Source: Prevotella bivia DSM 20514 (GTDB lineage Bacteria; Bacteroidota; Bacteroidia; Bacteroidales; Bacteroidaceae). Taken from it: 64,000 nt of DNA. Position numbers and translations under genes: made by a program. How positions within the stretch are numbered: position 1 is the first letter of the stretch; each line of letters starts with the position of its first letter. Positions 8,991 through 18,880 of this stretch are shown piece by piece. A model generated the notes under the pieces. The model saw only the letters and a program-made list of their open reading frames with translations. It searched no databases and was not told where the DNA came from. Where the stretch lies: positions 954,975 through 1,018,974 of the forward strand of contig NZ_JH660660.1 in NCBI RefSeq assembly GCF_000262545.1, in the 5' to 3' direction.

Positions 8991-9746
8991 TTAGTCTTTA
9001 TCTACCTCTTCTTTTATCCAATCATAACCGCGTACTTCTATCTCTTTAGCGAGTTCAGGGCCAGCAGTCTTTACGATACGACCATTGTAAAGCACATGAA
9101 TAAAGTCGGGCTTAATCATGTCTAGCAAACGTTCGTAGTGTGTAATAACGATAGCCGATGTCTCCTTTGTGTGCATTTTGTTTACACCTTCTGCCACAAT
9201 ACGCATCGCATCAACATCAAGTCCAGAGTCGGTCTCGTCCAAAATACTAAGTTTGGGTTCTAGCATTGCCATTTGGAAAATCTCGTTACGCTTCTTTTCA
9301 CCACCCGAGAAGCCCTCGTTGACGCTACGGTGTGATAGTTTAGAATCGAGTTCCACAAAATGTCTTTTCTCACGCATAAGTGCCATAAATTCGGCAGCTT
9401 TTAAAGGTTCTAAGCCTTGATAGGTGCGCTTGGCATTGATGGCAGCTTTCATAAAGTTGGTCATACTTACGCCGGGGATCTCCACTGGATATTGGAACGA
9501 TAGGAAAAGCCCCTCACGAGCGCGGTCTTCAGGCTTCATATCCAAGAGGTTTTTGTCGTTAAATACCGCCATGCCATCAGTTACCTCATAAAGAGGATTG
9601 CCTGTAAGCACAGCACTTAGCGTAGATTTACCAGAACCATTAGGTCCCATAATGGCATGAATTTCGCCATCTTTAATTGTAAGGTTGATACCTTTTAATA
9701 TTTCTTTACCTGCAATTGTTGCATGCAAGTTTCTTACTTCTAACAT
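8991..9746 (-). CDS. sufC: Fe-S cluster assembly ATPase SufC
   Basis: Soluble ABC-type ATPase that drives shape changes in the SufBD scaffold. The 251-residue protein has Walker A GPNGSGKST (residues 34-42), the signature SGGEKKRNEI, and the Walker B region LSILDETDSGLD, where the D-E-T-D-S-G-L-D form is characteristic of SufC. It is preceded by a small secreted-protein gene that separates it from sufB, an unusual insertion for this operon. Confidence 0.97.
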   Translation of the reverse strand: MLEVRNLHATIAGKEILKGINLTIKDGEIHAIMGPNGSGKSTLSAVLTGNPLYEVTDGMAVFNDKNLLDMKPEDRAREGLFLSFQYPVEIPGVSMTNFMKAAINAKRTYQGLEPLKAAEFMALMREKRHFVELDSKLSHRSVNEGFSGGEKKRNEIFQMAMLEPKLSILDETDSGLDVDAMRIVAEGVNKMHTKETSAIVITHYERLLDMIKPDFIHVLYNGRIVKTAGPELAKEIEVRGYDWIKEEVDKD

Positions 9747-9753
9747 AATGTTT

Positions 9754-10176
9754 TTATTTGTTTAAAATTATATCGACTATACTCGATAATATATCACCAA
9801 AGATGCTCTTGTCTTCACCACGTCTGATTCGTTCTATCTCTTCTTGACGTTGTTCGTATAAATCGCGTTGGGTCGGCTGATATTCATATCGTTTCTTCTT
9901 TTTCTTTTTATAAGGAAGGTAGTCGGTAGGTGAAGCAGTAGAGAAAGAGAAAGGGTGCGTAGCATAGAAAGCACCATAGTAAGGCTGGCTGGCTGTTAGC
10001 GGCTCGCCATTAGCCTTGTATGAGCTAACAATTAGCGACTTTTCTTGTGCAGGGGTAGTGCTAGTTGTAAGTCTCTGCTCTGACAAGAATTTATGCCAAG
10101 GTTGTGGCTGCCAATTTTGCCCTTTAGCCATTAGTGTTAGTGTTGTGAGCGCTACTACAAAAATATATTTCTTCAT
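9754..10176 (-). CDS. Small secreted basic protein inside the suf operon (unknown)
   Basis: A 140-residue protein with a signal peptide (KKYIFVVALTTLTLMAKGQ) and no lipobox, so it is probably periplasmic or exported. The middle carries a run of lysines (YKKKKKKRYEY) and the end is a short amphipathic or hydrophobic tail (IFGDILSSIVDIILNK). No family is recognised. It sits between sufB (36 bp away) and sufC (7 bp away) in the same direction, so it must share their transcript. A role in Fe-S biogenesis is doubtful because the Suf machinery is cytoplasmic. Confidence 0.7.
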   Translation of the reverse strand: MKKYIFVVALTTLTLMAKGQNWQPQPWHKFLSEQRLTTSTTPAQEKSLIVSSYKANGEPLTASQPYYGAFYATHPFSFSTASPTDYLPYKKKKKKRYEYQPTQRDLYEQRQEEIERIRRGEDKSIFGDILSSIVDIILNK

Positions 10177-10212
10177 GAAGATAGACTTTTAAGTACGACA
10201 CCTCTCTTTTCC

Positions 10213-11658
10213 TTATCCTACAGTACCCTCCAAAGTTACCGCAAGCAGTTTCTGTGCTTCAACAGCAAACTCCATAGGAAGTTTGTTGAGTACATCTTTT
10301 GCATAACCATTTACAATCAAACCTACAGCATCTTCCGTAGGAATACCACGTTGGTTGCAATAGAAAAGCTGCTCTTCATTGATTTTAGAGGTTGTAGCCT
10401 CATGCTCAACGATAGCAGTATCGTTATGAATATCCATATAAGGGAAGGTGTGAGCACCACATTGTGAGCCTAAAAGCAATGAGTCGCAGCTAGAGTAATT
10501 GCGGGCATTGTCGGCATTGGCAGTGGCACGTACTAAGCCTCGGTATGAGTTTTGGCTATGTCCCGCAGAGATACCTTTCGATATAATAGTACTCTTGGTG
10601 TTTTTACCCATGTGAATCATCTTAGTACCTGTATCGGCTTCTTGATAGTTGTTGGTAACGGCTACAGAATAGAACTCTGCTTGCGAGTTGTCGCCTCGAA
10701 GGATACATGACGGGTATTTCCATGTGATCGCAGAACCCGTTTCGACCTGAGTCCATGACAACTTTGAGTTGATACCTCGGCATTCGCCACGCTTTGTAAC
10801 AAGGTTAAGCACGCCGCCTTTTCCGTTTTCATCGCCTGGATACCAGTTCTGAACAGTAGAGTATTTTACTTCTGCATTGTTCATCACGATGATTTCTACC
10901 ACAGCAGCATGCAGTTGGTTCTCGTCTCGCATAGGAGCAGTACAGCCTTCGAGGTAGCTAACATAGGCATCATCATCGGCAACAATGAGGGTGCGCTCAA
11001 ACTGTCCTGTATTAACAGCGTTGATACGGAAGTACGAACTTAGTTCCATAGGGCAGCGAACGCCTTTGGGAATATACACAAACGATCCATCGCTAAACAC
11101 AGCAGAGTTAAGGGCAGAAGTCCAATTATCACGATAAGGCACCACGCTTCCTAGATATTGTCGCACTAAGTCGGGATGTTCTTTTACCGCTTCACCAAAT
11201 GAACAGAAGATAATACCTTTCTCTGCCAATTGCTTTTTGAAAGTAGTCTTTACGGAAACAGAGTCCATTACAGCATCGACAGCAGTGCCACTCAATGCTA
11301 ATCGCTCTTCCAACGGGATGCCAAGTTTATCGAATGTCTTCTCTAATTCTGGATCAATCTCCTTATTCTTAGGCTTCTTAGCTAGAGGGTCGGCATAATA
11401 AGAAATCTCCTGAAGATGTAGTTCAGGAAGTGTTAAATGCCCCCATGTAGGAATAGGGAGAGTTTGCCAATACCTAAAAGCTTCCAAACGGAATTCAAGG
11501 AGCCACTCGGGTTCCCCTTTCTTTGCAGAGATTAAACGTACTACATCTTCGTTTAGTCCCTTTGGAATAACTTCGGTATGCACATCGGTCGTAAAGCCAA
11601 ATTCATACTTTTGCTCGGCGACCTTCTTTACATATTCGTTGTTTTTGTTATCTGACAT
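10213..11658 (-). CDS. sufB: Fe-S cluster assembly protein SufB
   Basis: Scaffold subunit on which Fe-S clusters are built. The 481-residue protein carries the expected SufB blocks: [41 protein letters not shown], the conserved YLEGCTAP with the cluster-related Cys, and the C-terminal [17 protein letters not shown] followed by [16 protein letters not shown]. It is the first gene of the unit. A perfect 18-bp palindrome lies 40 bp upstream and may be an operator. Confidence 0.97.
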   Translation of the reverse strand: MSDNKNNEYVKKVAEQKYEFGFTTDVHTEVIPKGLNEDVVRLISAKKGEPEWLLEFRLEAFRYWQTLPIPTWGHLTLPELHLQEISYYADPLAKKPKNKEIDPELEKTFDKLGIPLEERLALSGTAVDAVMDSVSVKTTFKKQLAEKGIIFCSFGEAVKEHPDLVRQYLGSVVPYRDNWTSALNSAVFSDGSFVYIPKGVRCPMELSSYFRINAVNTGQFERTLIVADDDAYVSYLEGCTAPMRDENQLHAAVVEIIVMNNAEVKYSTVQNWYPGDENGKGGVLNLVTKRGECRGINSKLSWTQVETGSAITWKYPSCILRGDNSQAEFYSVAVTNNYQEADTGTKMIHMGKNTKSTIISKGISAGHSQNSYRGLVRATANADNARNYSSCDSLLLGSQCGAHTFPYMDIHNDTAIVEHEATTSKINEEQLFYCNQRGIPTEDAVGLIVNGYAKDVLNKLPMEFAVEAQKLLAVTLEGTVG

Positions 11659-11697
11659 TATTAAATTATCTTTTATTTATTAAGAGAACAAATGCCG

Positions 11698-11715
11698 TAC
11701 CATAATATAATGGTA
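11698..11715. promoter_or_regulatory. Perfect palindrome upstream of sufB, possible operator
   Basis: TACCAT-6 nt-ATGGTA, a perfect inverted repeat between the sufB start (11658) and the infB terminator (11744). The spacing and symmetry fit a dimeric repressor site. No fully consensus -7 box was found; the best is a partial ATTTG at 11689-11693, which would place the palindrome just upstream of the -7 position. Confidence 0.45.
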
Positions 11716-11743
11716 ATAGTATTTGTAGGCACTAAGATAATAA

Positions 11744-11780
11744 AAAATCCCCTATGTACATCGTGTACGTAGGGGATTTT
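11744..11780 (-). terminator. Rho-independent terminator of infB
   Basis: A 17-bp stem (AAAATCCCCTATGTACA and complement, one mismatch) with a 3-base loop, followed on the minus strand by a run of T. It starts 13 bp after the infB stop codon and isolates the suf operon from rimP-nusA-infB. Confidence 0.88.
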
Positions 11781-11792
11781 ATTGTTATTTCA

Positions 11793-14687
11793 TCATAATT
11801 TTTGTTCAACTTCAATTTCTGTGAAGGTTTCAATGACATCGCCCACCTGCAGATCGTTGTAATTTACCAGTGAAATACCACATTCCAATCCAGTAACAAC
11901 TTCTTTGACGTCGTCTTTATATCGTTTCAAAGCATCGATCGGAGCTGTGTGGACGACGATACCATCGCGTACCACTCGACCCTTATCCTTGTTGTGTACC
12001 TTACCTTCGGTTACCAAAGCACCAGCTACAGTGCCCACCTTAGAGATCTTGAATACCTGCTTAACTTCTACCTGACCAGTAATAATTTCTTTCTTCACCT
12101 TATCAAGCATACCCACCATAGTAGATCTTACATCGTCAATAGCGTCATAGATGACAGAGTAAGTATTGATTTCTACTCCCTCGCGGTCTGCCAAACGGCG
12201 TGCCTCTGTAGAAGGACGTACTTGGAAACCAACAATAACAGCATCAGAAGCACTTGCTAACATAACATCGTTTTCAGAGATCTGACCTACAGCCTTGCTA
12301 ATAACGTTGACGTTTACCTTTTCAGTAGATAGCTTGATGAACGAATCTGACAATGCCTCGATAGAACCATCGGTATCACCTTTCACGATAATGTTCATCT
12401 CATGGAACTCGCCACGAGCAATGCGGTGAGAAATATCCGACAAGGTGAGACGCGTCTGAGTGCGTAAGCCTTGTTCGCGTTGTAGTTGTTCGCGCTTGTT
12501 AGCAATCTCGCGAGCTTCCTGTTCTGTTTCCATAACGTGGAAGGTATCACCAGCAGCAGGAGCACCATTTAAACCAAGAATAATAGCTGGTTCGGCAGGT
12601 TTAGCCGCTTCAATGCGCTGATTGCGCTCATTGAACATAGCCTTAATACGACCGTATGAAGTACCTGCAATGAGGTTGTCGCCCACCTTCAAAGTACCAT
12701 TTGAAACGAGAACTGTACTTACGTAGCCACGACCCTTATCCAAAGACGACTCAATGATAGTACCTGTAGCCTTACGGTTAGGATTAGCCTTTAAGTCAAG
12801 CATTTCGGCTTCAAGCAAAACTTTGTCAAGCAAGTCTTCTACACCGATGCCCTTTTTGGCACTGATCTCTTGGCATTGATATTTACCGCCCCATTCTTCT
12901 ACAAGGAGGTTCATTTGTGAAAGGTCTTCGCGGATTTTGTCAGGATTAGCTCCCGGTTTATCAATCTTGTTGATAGCAAATACCATTGGAACTCCAGCAG
13001 CTTGTGCATGGGCAATAGCCTCACGAGTGGTAGGCATTACAGAGTCATCGGCTGCGATAATGATAATAGCGATGTCAGTAACTTGAGTACCACGAGCACG
13101 CATAGCTGTGAAGGCTTCATGACCCGGAGTATCCAAGAAAGTTACTCGCTTTCCGTTTCCAAGCTGAACGCTATATGCACCAATGTGCTGGGTAATACCA
13201 CCCGCTTCACCAGCAATAACGTTAGTATCACGGATATAGTCAAGCAGTGATGTCTTACCATGATCAACATGACCCATCACCGTTACGATAGGCGCACGTG
13301 ATAAAAGATCGTTTTCATCATCAACTTCTTCGCTTACAGCTTCTTGTACTTCAGCCGATACGTATTCTGTCTTAAAGTTAAATTCGTCAGCAACAAGGTT
13401 GATAGTTTCTGCGTCCAAACGCTGGTTGATAGATACCATAATACCTACAGACATCAATGTAGAGATTACATTTGTTACAGGAATATTCATCATTGTAGCC
13501 AATTCTGAAACAGTAACAAACTCGGTAAGCTTCAAAACCTTGCTTTCCTTCTTTTCTGCACGTGCCTCTGCGTTTAGCTTTTCTTGTACTGCATCACGCT
13601 TTTCCTTACGATACTTAGCACCCTTCTTGTTTTGATTCTTGCTAGTTAAACGGGCAAGCGTTTCCTTTACTTGGCGTGCTACAGCCTCGTCATCTACCTC
13701 TAATGGCTTCTGACTACGATTGTTGTTGTTATTACGGTTGTTCTTCTTACCGCCACCATGATTGTTATTGTTATTATTGCTCTTATTGCGGTTACCTTGA
13801 CCACCCTGCTGATTAGCAGCAGCATTAATATCAACACGCTCTTTATTGATGCGGACACGTTTCTTTTTGGCCTGACCATTTGTCTGACCTGCCTTGTCCT
13901 CTCGTTCCTTTTTACGCTCTTCCTTACTCTTCTTCTTTGGACGAGTGCTTTGGTTGAGAGTACTCAAGTCGATCTTACCAAGTACGTTGACTTTTGGAGT
14001 GTTGAGCATCTTTTCTTCATTTTTAGTCTTAAAGATGCCATCGTCCTTTACTTCTGTTGCTGCTTTTGTCTCTCCTTGAGAAACAACAGCCTCTGCTTTC
14101 TTTTCTGTGTTCACTAAAACTTTAGGAGTTTCGTTCTTTATTTCAGCTTGTTTATCTTGCTTCTTTTCTGTCGAAACTTCTGACTTTTGCTCTACAGGCT
14201 TTGCTGGTTGTTTCTCAACCTTAGCTTCTTTTACAACAGGAGTTTCTTGCTTAGGTGCTACAGCTTTTTCAACCTTTTGTTCTTTCGCCCCTATTTCCTT
14301 AACAGGAGCTTTGACAATAGGCTTTTCTGTCTCTACTGATTTTGTTTCTGCCTTTGCTATTGGTTTGTTAGTAGCATCAAGGTCAATCTTACCTAGTGGT
14401 GTATATTTCTGTCTTTTAGAGCTAAGCAAACTGTCGGCACTATGATTAGCCGATTTTGCGTTCTCTTTCTTGTCTTTTGATTTCTTTTGTAGAATATCGG
14501 CAGCCTTGTCCTTAACTTCCTTATCGCCCTTGAATGCTTTTACTAGTGCCTTGTATTGATCGTCATTCAATTTGTAGTTAACATCAATAGACTCATCATT
14601 CAAGCCAAGCTTCTTTTGTAGAAACTCAACAGCTGTAGGATGTCCAATATTCAATTCTCGAATTGCTTTACTTAATCTGATACTCAT
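11793..14687 (-). CDS. infB: Translation initiation factor IF-2
   Basis: GTPase that delivers initiator tRNA to the ribosome. The 964-residue protein has a long low-complexity N-terminal half rich in K, E, Q and N, including an Asn/Gly tract and KKKRVRIN near residues 275-330, then the IF2-N-like helix ([20 protein letters not shown]). The G domain has GHVDHGKTS near residue 472, DTPGHEAF near 519 and NKID near 573. C-terminal domains II-IV end in GDVIETF. The long, variable N-terminal region is typical of Bacteroidota. It is the last gene of the rimP-nusA-infB unit. Confidence 0.98.
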   Translation of the reverse strand: MSIRLSKAIRELNIGHPTAVEFLQKKLGLNDESIDVNYKLNDDQYKALVKAFKGDKEVKDKAADILQKKSKDKKENAKSANHSADSLLSSKRQKYTPLGKIDLDATNKPIAKAETKSVETEKPIVKAPVKEIGAKEQKVEKAVAPKQETPVVKEAKVEKQPAKPVEQKSEVSTEKKQDKQAEIKNETPKVLVNTEKKAEAVVSQGETKAATEVKDDGIFKTKNEEKMLNTPKVNVLGKIDLSTLNQSTRPKKKSKEERKKEREDKAGQTNGQAKKKRVRINKERVDINAAANQQGGQGNRNKSNNNNNNHGGGKKNNRNNNNNRSQKPLEVDDEAVARQVKETLARLTSKNQNKKGAKYRKEKRDAVQEKLNAEARAEKKESKVLKLTEFVTVSELATMMNIPVTNVISTLMSVGIMVSINQRLDAETINLVADEFNFKTEYVSAEVQEAVSEEVDDENDLLSRAPIVTVMGHVDHGKTSLLDYIRDTNVIAGEAGGITQHIGAYSVQLGNGKRVTFLDTPGHEAFTAMRARGTQVTDIAIIIIAADDSVMPTTREAIAHAQAAGVPMVFAINKIDKPGANPDKIREDLSQMNLLVEEWGGKYQCQEISAKKGIGVEDLLDKVLLEAEMLDLKANPNRKATGTIIESSLDKGRGYVSTVLVSNGTLKVGDNLIAGTSYGRIKAMFNERNQRIEAAKPAEPAIILGLNGAPAAGDTFHVMETEQEAREIANKREQLQREQGLRTQTRLTLSDISHRIARGEFHEMNIIVKGDTDGSIEALSDSFIKLSTEKVNVNVISKAVGQISENDVMLASASDAVIVGFQVRPSTEARRLADREGVEINTYSVIYDAIDDVRSTMVGMLDKVKKEIITGQVEVKQVFKISKVGTVAGALVTEGKVHNKDKGRVVRDGIVVHTAPIDALKRYKDDVKEVVTGLECGISLVNYNDLQVGDVIETFTEIEVEQKL

Positions 14688-14701
14688 TAATTTTCTTTTT
14701 C

Positions 14702-14831
14702 GGTGTGGGTGTTCGTTGTTGGTAGCATTGTTGTTTCATTGCCATTTGGTAGAGGGGTTCCGAACATGGAGTTGCAGAATAGTCACACCCGTTAGGCTTT
14801 CTGCTAACAACCATCACCCACCAGCCATCAC
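14702..14831 (-). other. Structured nusA-infB spacer
   Basis: The 144-bp spacer has an imperfect inverted repeat (GGTGTGGGTGTTCGTTGTTGG at 14702-14722 continuing to 14727, against 14801-14822). Next to it is a doubled CCATCACC at 14811-14831. The transcript could fold into one long hairpin just before the infB start. No reading frame is supported. Confidence 0.4.
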
Positions 14832-16097
14832 CTAGTTATCAAATTCAGATTTTAGAATGTTCAACACATTGTCAACAGTTTCTTCCTCTAAATCGGCTTT
14901 CTCTATCAACATTTCACGTGGCGCATTTAATACCTGACGCGCTGTTTCCATACCAATGCTTTTGATAGCATCAATCACCCACTGATCGATTTCGTCAGAG
15001 AATTCATCTAAGTAGATGTCGTCCTCCGCATCGTTTTCGTCTAGCTCACGGAATACATCAATAGTGTAACCTGTCAACATACTAGCTAATTTGATGTTCA
15101 AACCACCACGCCCAATGGCTAAGCTAACTTCTTCTGGTTGCAAATATACCTCAGCTTTTTTATTTTCTTCGTCAATAGTTAAGCTGCTTACCTTTGCTGG
15201 TGCCAATGCACGTTGGATAAATAGCTTAGTGTTAGCAGTCCAAGTTATTACATCAATATTTTCATTGCATAGTTCGCGAACAATGCCATGGACACGGCTA
15301 CCACGTACACCAACACATGCTCCTACAGGGTCAATACGCTCATCGAAGCTTTCTACAGCAATCTTTGCACGCTCTCCTGGCATACGAGCAATCTTCTTAA
15401 TAGCGATTAATCCGTCATTGATTTCAGGAACTTCTGCTTCCAGCAAACGCTCTAAGAATTCTGGAGCTGTACGAGAAAGGATAATCTTTGGATTGTTATT
15501 TTCATTGTCAACACGATGGATAACGGCACGAATGGTTTCTCCCTTGCGGTAGTTATCACGTGGTATTTGCTCGCCCTTTGGTAAGATCATTTCGTTGTTA
15601 TCTTCATCTACTAACAAAACTTCGCGCTTCCAAGTTTGATATACCTCACCAGTAATGATCTGACCTACACGATCTTTATACTTATTATATAATGAGTCGT
15701 GTTCCAATTCCAAAACCTTTGAAGCTAATGTTTGGCGCAAGTTTAAGATAGCGCGACGACCAAACTTATTAAAGTCGATCTTCTCACTCACATCTTCACC
15801 CACTTCGAAATCAGGCTCTAGCTTACGAGCATCGGTAAGACTTATCTCTTTGTTCTCATCCTCTACATCATCGTCAGCCACTACTACACGATTGCGATAG
15901 ATTTCAAAGTCGCCCTTATCAGGGTTTACAATAACATCGAAGTTTTCGTCACTACCGAAAATCTTTGCAAGCACATTGCGAAAGCTCTCTTCCAAAACGC
16001 TCATCAAAGTAGTACGATCGATGCTCTTAGTGTCTTTAAACTCCTTGAAGGTCTCGATCATATTTGGACGATCTTCTTCTATTTTTCTTGCTGCCAT
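14832..16097 (-). CDS. nusA: Transcription termination/antitermination protein NusA
   Basis: RNA-polymerase-binding factor that modulates pausing, termination and antitermination. The 421-residue protein has an N-terminal polymerase-binding domain, then S1 (GQIITGEVYQTWKREVLLV), KH1 around VGACVGVRGSRVHGIVREL and KH2 around LAIGRGGLNIKLASMLTGY. A short acidic C-terminal part ends in a helix-hairpin-helix-like region. It is shorter than E. coli NusA, which has two acidic repeats, as usual in Bacteroidota. It starts 4 bp after the rimP stop. Confidence 0.97.
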   Translation of the reverse strand: MAARKIEEDRPNMIETFKEFKDTKSIDRTTLMSVLEESFRNVLAKIFGSDENFDVIVNPDKGDFEIYRNRVVVADDDVEDENKEISLTDARKLEPDFEVGEDVSEKIDFNKFGRRAILNLRQTLASKVLELEHDSLYNKYKDRVGQIITGEVYQTWKREVLLVDEDNNEMILPKGEQIPRDNYRKGETIRAVIHRVDNENNNPKIILSRTAPEFLERLLEAEVPEINDGLIAIKKIARMPGERAKIAVESFDERIDPVGACVGVRGSRVHGIVRELCNENIDVITWTANTKLFIQRALAPAKVSSLTIDEENKKAEVYLQPEEVSLAIGRGGLNIKLASMLTGYTIDVFRELDENDAEDDIYLDEFSDEIDQWVIDAIKSIGMETARQVLNAPREMLIEKADLEEETVDNVLNILKSEFDN

Positions 16098-16101
16098 AGC
16101 T

Positions 16102-16569
16102 TTATTTGAAACTTATTACGTATTTTGTATATTTCACTTCATTCATATTGTACTCGTGATCCACATCCATTTTTATAGGACGTTTCTTACCTTCCACTTG
16201 TACTTTCTCATTAACAGCGACAATAAAATTATCACCATCAACACTTTTTAAAATTCCTTTAATCTTCTTTCCGTCTTTGTCAAGTACTTCTACTTCCTTG
16301 CCCACAAAGTTTTCATACTGCTGAGGAACTTTAAAAGGCTGACCTAAGCCAGCCGAACCAACTTCTAATTCATAGTCGGCTTCATCACGCGAAAGATGTT
16401 CTTCGATATACTTGCTAAGCTCTACACAGTCCTCAATCCATACTCCATCAGCATGGTCAATCTCTACAACGATCTTGTCGTCTGAACTAATCTGAATATC
16501 TACTAGGAAGTAATCCTTATCTTCCAACCACTCGTCAACGAGTTTTTTAACAACAGTTTTATCTATCAT
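16102..16569 (-). CDS. rimP: Ribosome maturation factor RimP
   Basis: Needed for maturation of the 30S subunit. The frame is open further upstream to 16614, but the ATG at 16569 (product begins MIDKTVVKKLVDEWL, 155 residues) fits the family length and leaves room for the promoter, so I choose it. Recognised by DYFLVDIQISSDDKIVVEID, then DVCVELSKYIEE-like and DYELEVGSAGLGQPF blocks. It is the first gene of rimP-nusA-infB, with a consensus promoter at 16629. Confidence 0.92.
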   Translation of the reverse strand: MIDKTVVKKLVDEWLEDKDYFLVDIQISSDDKIVVEIDHADGVWIEDCVELSKYIEEHLSRDEADYELEVGSAGLGQPFKVPQQYENFVGKEVEVLDKDGKKIKGILKSVDGDNFIVAVNEKVQVEGKKRPIKMDVDHEYNMNEVKYTKYVISFK

Positions 16570-16628
16570 ATCTGCTAAATAATGAAAAATGAGGAACTTT
16601 GTCAAGTTCCCCATTCCTCTGAACGCTG

Positions 16629-16659
16629 CAAAGTTACAAATAAATTTGTTAATAACAAA
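16629..16659 (-). promoter_or_regulatory. Promoter of rimP-nusA-infB
   Basis: On the minus strand TTTG (16656-16659) and TAACTTTG (16629-16636) are separated by 19 bp, the full Bacteroidota -33/-7 pattern. A small hairpin (GGAACTT/AAGTTCC, 16593-16610) lies in the resulting 5' UTR. Confidence 0.7.
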
Positions 16660-16712
16660 ACAACCTAAGAGATTATTTACTTGCTAGTTGAATTAGGAGT
16701 TTATTAGCAGAC

Positions 16713-18350
16713 TTATTTTAATGTATCATATTCAAGTCCAAAAAGAACTTCACCCATAAATTCAAGTGTTTGTTTTGGATTTCTTGTGCTAAATGCTTTT
16801 CCGCCTGCCTTAGCATCGAAAAGAAGATCCTTTAGCTTGATAGTAACAGTAGTTGTTCCAAGATCATCGCCTACAGGGACTCTGTTAACAATCGTATTGT
16901 GCATACTTGTTGTAATAGTAACATACTGCTCCAAGAAGTTTGACATACTCATATTTAGTGGACGTTTTATGGAAACTGTTTCAGGCATATTAGAGCCTGT
17001 TATATCTGTATAAGAATTGTTATCTACCTGAATAGCCTTCTCTTTACTAATATTTAGAATGTTAAAACGATCTCCGTTAGGAAGGGCTACGGTGCATTCA
17101 CCATATAGGAAAAGAGGGTTTTTGTTTATAACTTTACCCCTGATCGCTTTTGGGGTAAACTTAAAGTTGATGCTATTACATGTAGGAACAAAAATCGATT
17201 GTGTAACAGGGTAAGAATTGCTCATAAGGATACGAGCTACAGAGTTATCGCTAACATACTTTAAGTTGTAAGCAATAGGAGCTGCTGCTGACATTGGTAT
17301 AGGGTTGCCGATAGCTTTCTTAAAGGCCTCCCAACCACCAGATATAATTGCTTGATGGTCTTGCATAGTACCTCCAATGCTAGTCTGTGTGATTACAGAT
17401 TCGTCTAAGATGCTCTTGTATTTAATTTGTAAATCAGCACTTAAGTTATTAAGTTTAGGGAAAACAAGATTAAGTGCTGCTGTAACCTCATCGTAACTAT
17501 AGTTTGTAGAAATAAGGGCAAACGCCATTCTTCCATAGTGAACACTGCTTACATATACAGGCATTACCCCATTAAAAGAGTTAATATCAGCAGATTTCAG
17601 AATGCAGTTTTTAGGAGATGTAGAAACTGTAAATAATTTCTGAATAAACGACACGAGAACATGCGTCTTTTTTCTGTTGTGATGTGTATCAAGGCTTAGC
17701 CCTGCTTGCACGGGTGAACCATTAAAATTGATACCTAAGTGGGTAGCAAATTCCTTTTCATTTTTGATCTCTTGTACTTTGTACTCTGTTGTTACAGAGG
17801 GTTCAGCATTAGGGGATGATCTCCATTGCTGAAGGGTAGTTTGGTAGCTACTCCATGTAATATTAGGGATAACTGCAGTATAAGCAGGTCCTCCCATTGG
17901 GGTCAAATCGGCTGTAACTACCATATCTTCTACTTCTGCATTCTTGATAGGACTAAATATGCCATTTGAAATAGTGTTACCTGCTAAAACATTGCCAGGA
18001 AAAATTTGGTTTTCATTAGGGTTAAAAAAGAGGACTTCATCATGGATGGCACTAGCGTTGTACATCTGTGTTTTGTTTACCATCGTACCGTTAATACCAT
18101 CAAAAATGCCCTCATTGCTTACTATTTGTGGCGAAGAATTAGGAGTTGGACCATCGTAAAGATCAACTTTATCGCCCACACGATACATATCTTTACCTAG
18201 TGGTAATGAATTAAGAAGTTGTGGGCTGATATTCTTGTCTGTACTAGGCACATTGGTAACATCCTCCATGATGTCGCTACTACATGATGTAAGTACATTA
18301 GCGAATAATAATACGCTAAGCCCTCCAACAATAAAACTGTAATGTTTCAT
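16713..18350 (-). CDS. CDC-superfamily (thiol-activated-cytolysin-like) lipoprotein
   Basis: A 545-residue protein when started at the ATG at 18350, chosen because the signal peptide then begins at once; the frame is open to 18377. The signal (HYSFIVGGLSVLLFANVLTSC) gives a lipid Cys near residue 23. The body matches cholesterol-dependent cytolysins in order: IFPGNVLAGNTI near 116, GLSLDTHHNRKKTHVLVSF near 217, VYVSSVHYGRMAFALI near 265, the hinge glycine pair in SIGGTMQDH near 326, and an APIAYNLKYVSDNSVA block ending the pore domain. The C-terminal quarter shows no ECTGLAWEWWR undecapeptide, so cholesterol binding by that motif is unlikely. Known CDCs make large beta-barrel pores; pore formation by this protein is an inference. 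Confidence 0.8.
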   Translation of the reverse strand: MKHYSFIVGGLSVLLFANVLTSCSSDIMEDVTNVPSTDKNISPQLLNSLPLGKDMYRVGDKVDLYDGPTPNSSPQIVSNEGIFDGINGTMVNKTQMYNASAIHDEVLFFNPNENQIFPGNVLAGNTISNGIFSPIKNAEVEDMVVTADLTPMGGPAYTAVIPNITWSSYQTTLQQWRSSPNAEPSVTTEYKVQEIKNEKEFATHLGINFNGSPVQAGLSLDTHHNRKKTHVLVSFIQKLFTVSTSPKNCILKSADINSFNGVMPVYVSSVHYGRMAFALISTNYSYDEVTAALNLVFPKLNNLSADLQIKYKSILDESVITQTSIGGTMQDHQAIISGGWEAFKKAIGNPIPMSAAAPIAYNLKYVSDNSVARILMSNSYPVTQSIFVPTCNSINFKFTPKAIRGKVINKNPLFLYGECTVALPNGDRFNILNISKEKAIQVDNNSYTDITGSNMPETVSIKRPLNMSMSNFLEQYVTITTSMHNTIVNRVPVGDDLGTTTVTIKLKDLLFDAKAGGKAFSTRNPKQTLEFMGEVLFGLEYDTLK

Positions 18351-18568
18351 AACTTTTAATAGGTTAATGCATCCCATTTTACAAGATGCAGGTTATAAAA
18401 ATAAATTTAAAATAGAAATTTCTCTCAATTAGTTTGTTATATCTTTTGTTATAAGCTCACCGTACAAGTTCCAGTTTTGATAATACACACCTCATTTCTT
18501 TGTTTTTTCTTAGAGATATTGTCGTAATAATTTACTAGAGTATAGGTAGGTTGGGCTTTATTATGCTC

Positions 18569-18576
18569 CAAAAGTA
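18569..18576 (-). promoter_or_regulatory. -7 box of the CDC-like gene
   Basis: TACTTTTG on the minus strand fits TAnnTTTG. No good -33 TTTG is seen at the right distance, so the call is moderate. Confidence 0.4.
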
Positions 18577-18812
18577 AATAATTAAATAATAACTTATATA
18601 ATGTTATTTTAAAAATATGAACAAATTAATTATAATTAACGCTATGCTTTCTTTAAAGGAGATGTCTTTTTTATGTAATAATATCAACTGTTAGTGCATA
18701 TATTAATCGTGTCATTGTCTGTATGTTATGCGGTAGAGAGAAAATATTAGAATTTTGTGTGTATAAAACATTCCCAAGTATTTTTGAAAAAATACATTAT
18801 TTATAACAAAAT

Positions 18813-18848
18813 AGGAGGGAGCATATCTCAACGACATATCTCCCTCCT
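18813..18848 (-). terminator. Terminator at the end of the GH18 PUL
   Basis: AGGAGGGAG pairs with CTCCCTCCT, extended by ATAT/ATAT across a one-base bulge. On the minus strand it is followed by ATTTTGTT. It lies 33 bp after the last PUL gene. Confidence 0.75.
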
Positions 18849-18880
18849 GCTAATTTATACTAATGTGCAAAAATCCTTAT

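Larger units (their letters stand above)
18351..18880. other. Noncoding region between the CDC-like gene and the PUL
   Basis: About 530 bp of very AT-rich DNA with no supported reading frame. It holds a hairpin terminator for the PUL at 18813 and a -7 box for the CDC-like gene at 18569. The space between these and the CDC start would form a 5' UTR of roughly 200 nt, in which I see no known riboswitch. Confidence 0.6.

Noticed and set aside
13758..14117. Plus-strand frame with hydrophobic runs inside infB
   Set aside because: It is the reverse of the Asn- and Lys-rich N-terminal region of IF-2; the hydrophobic look comes from complementing those codons.
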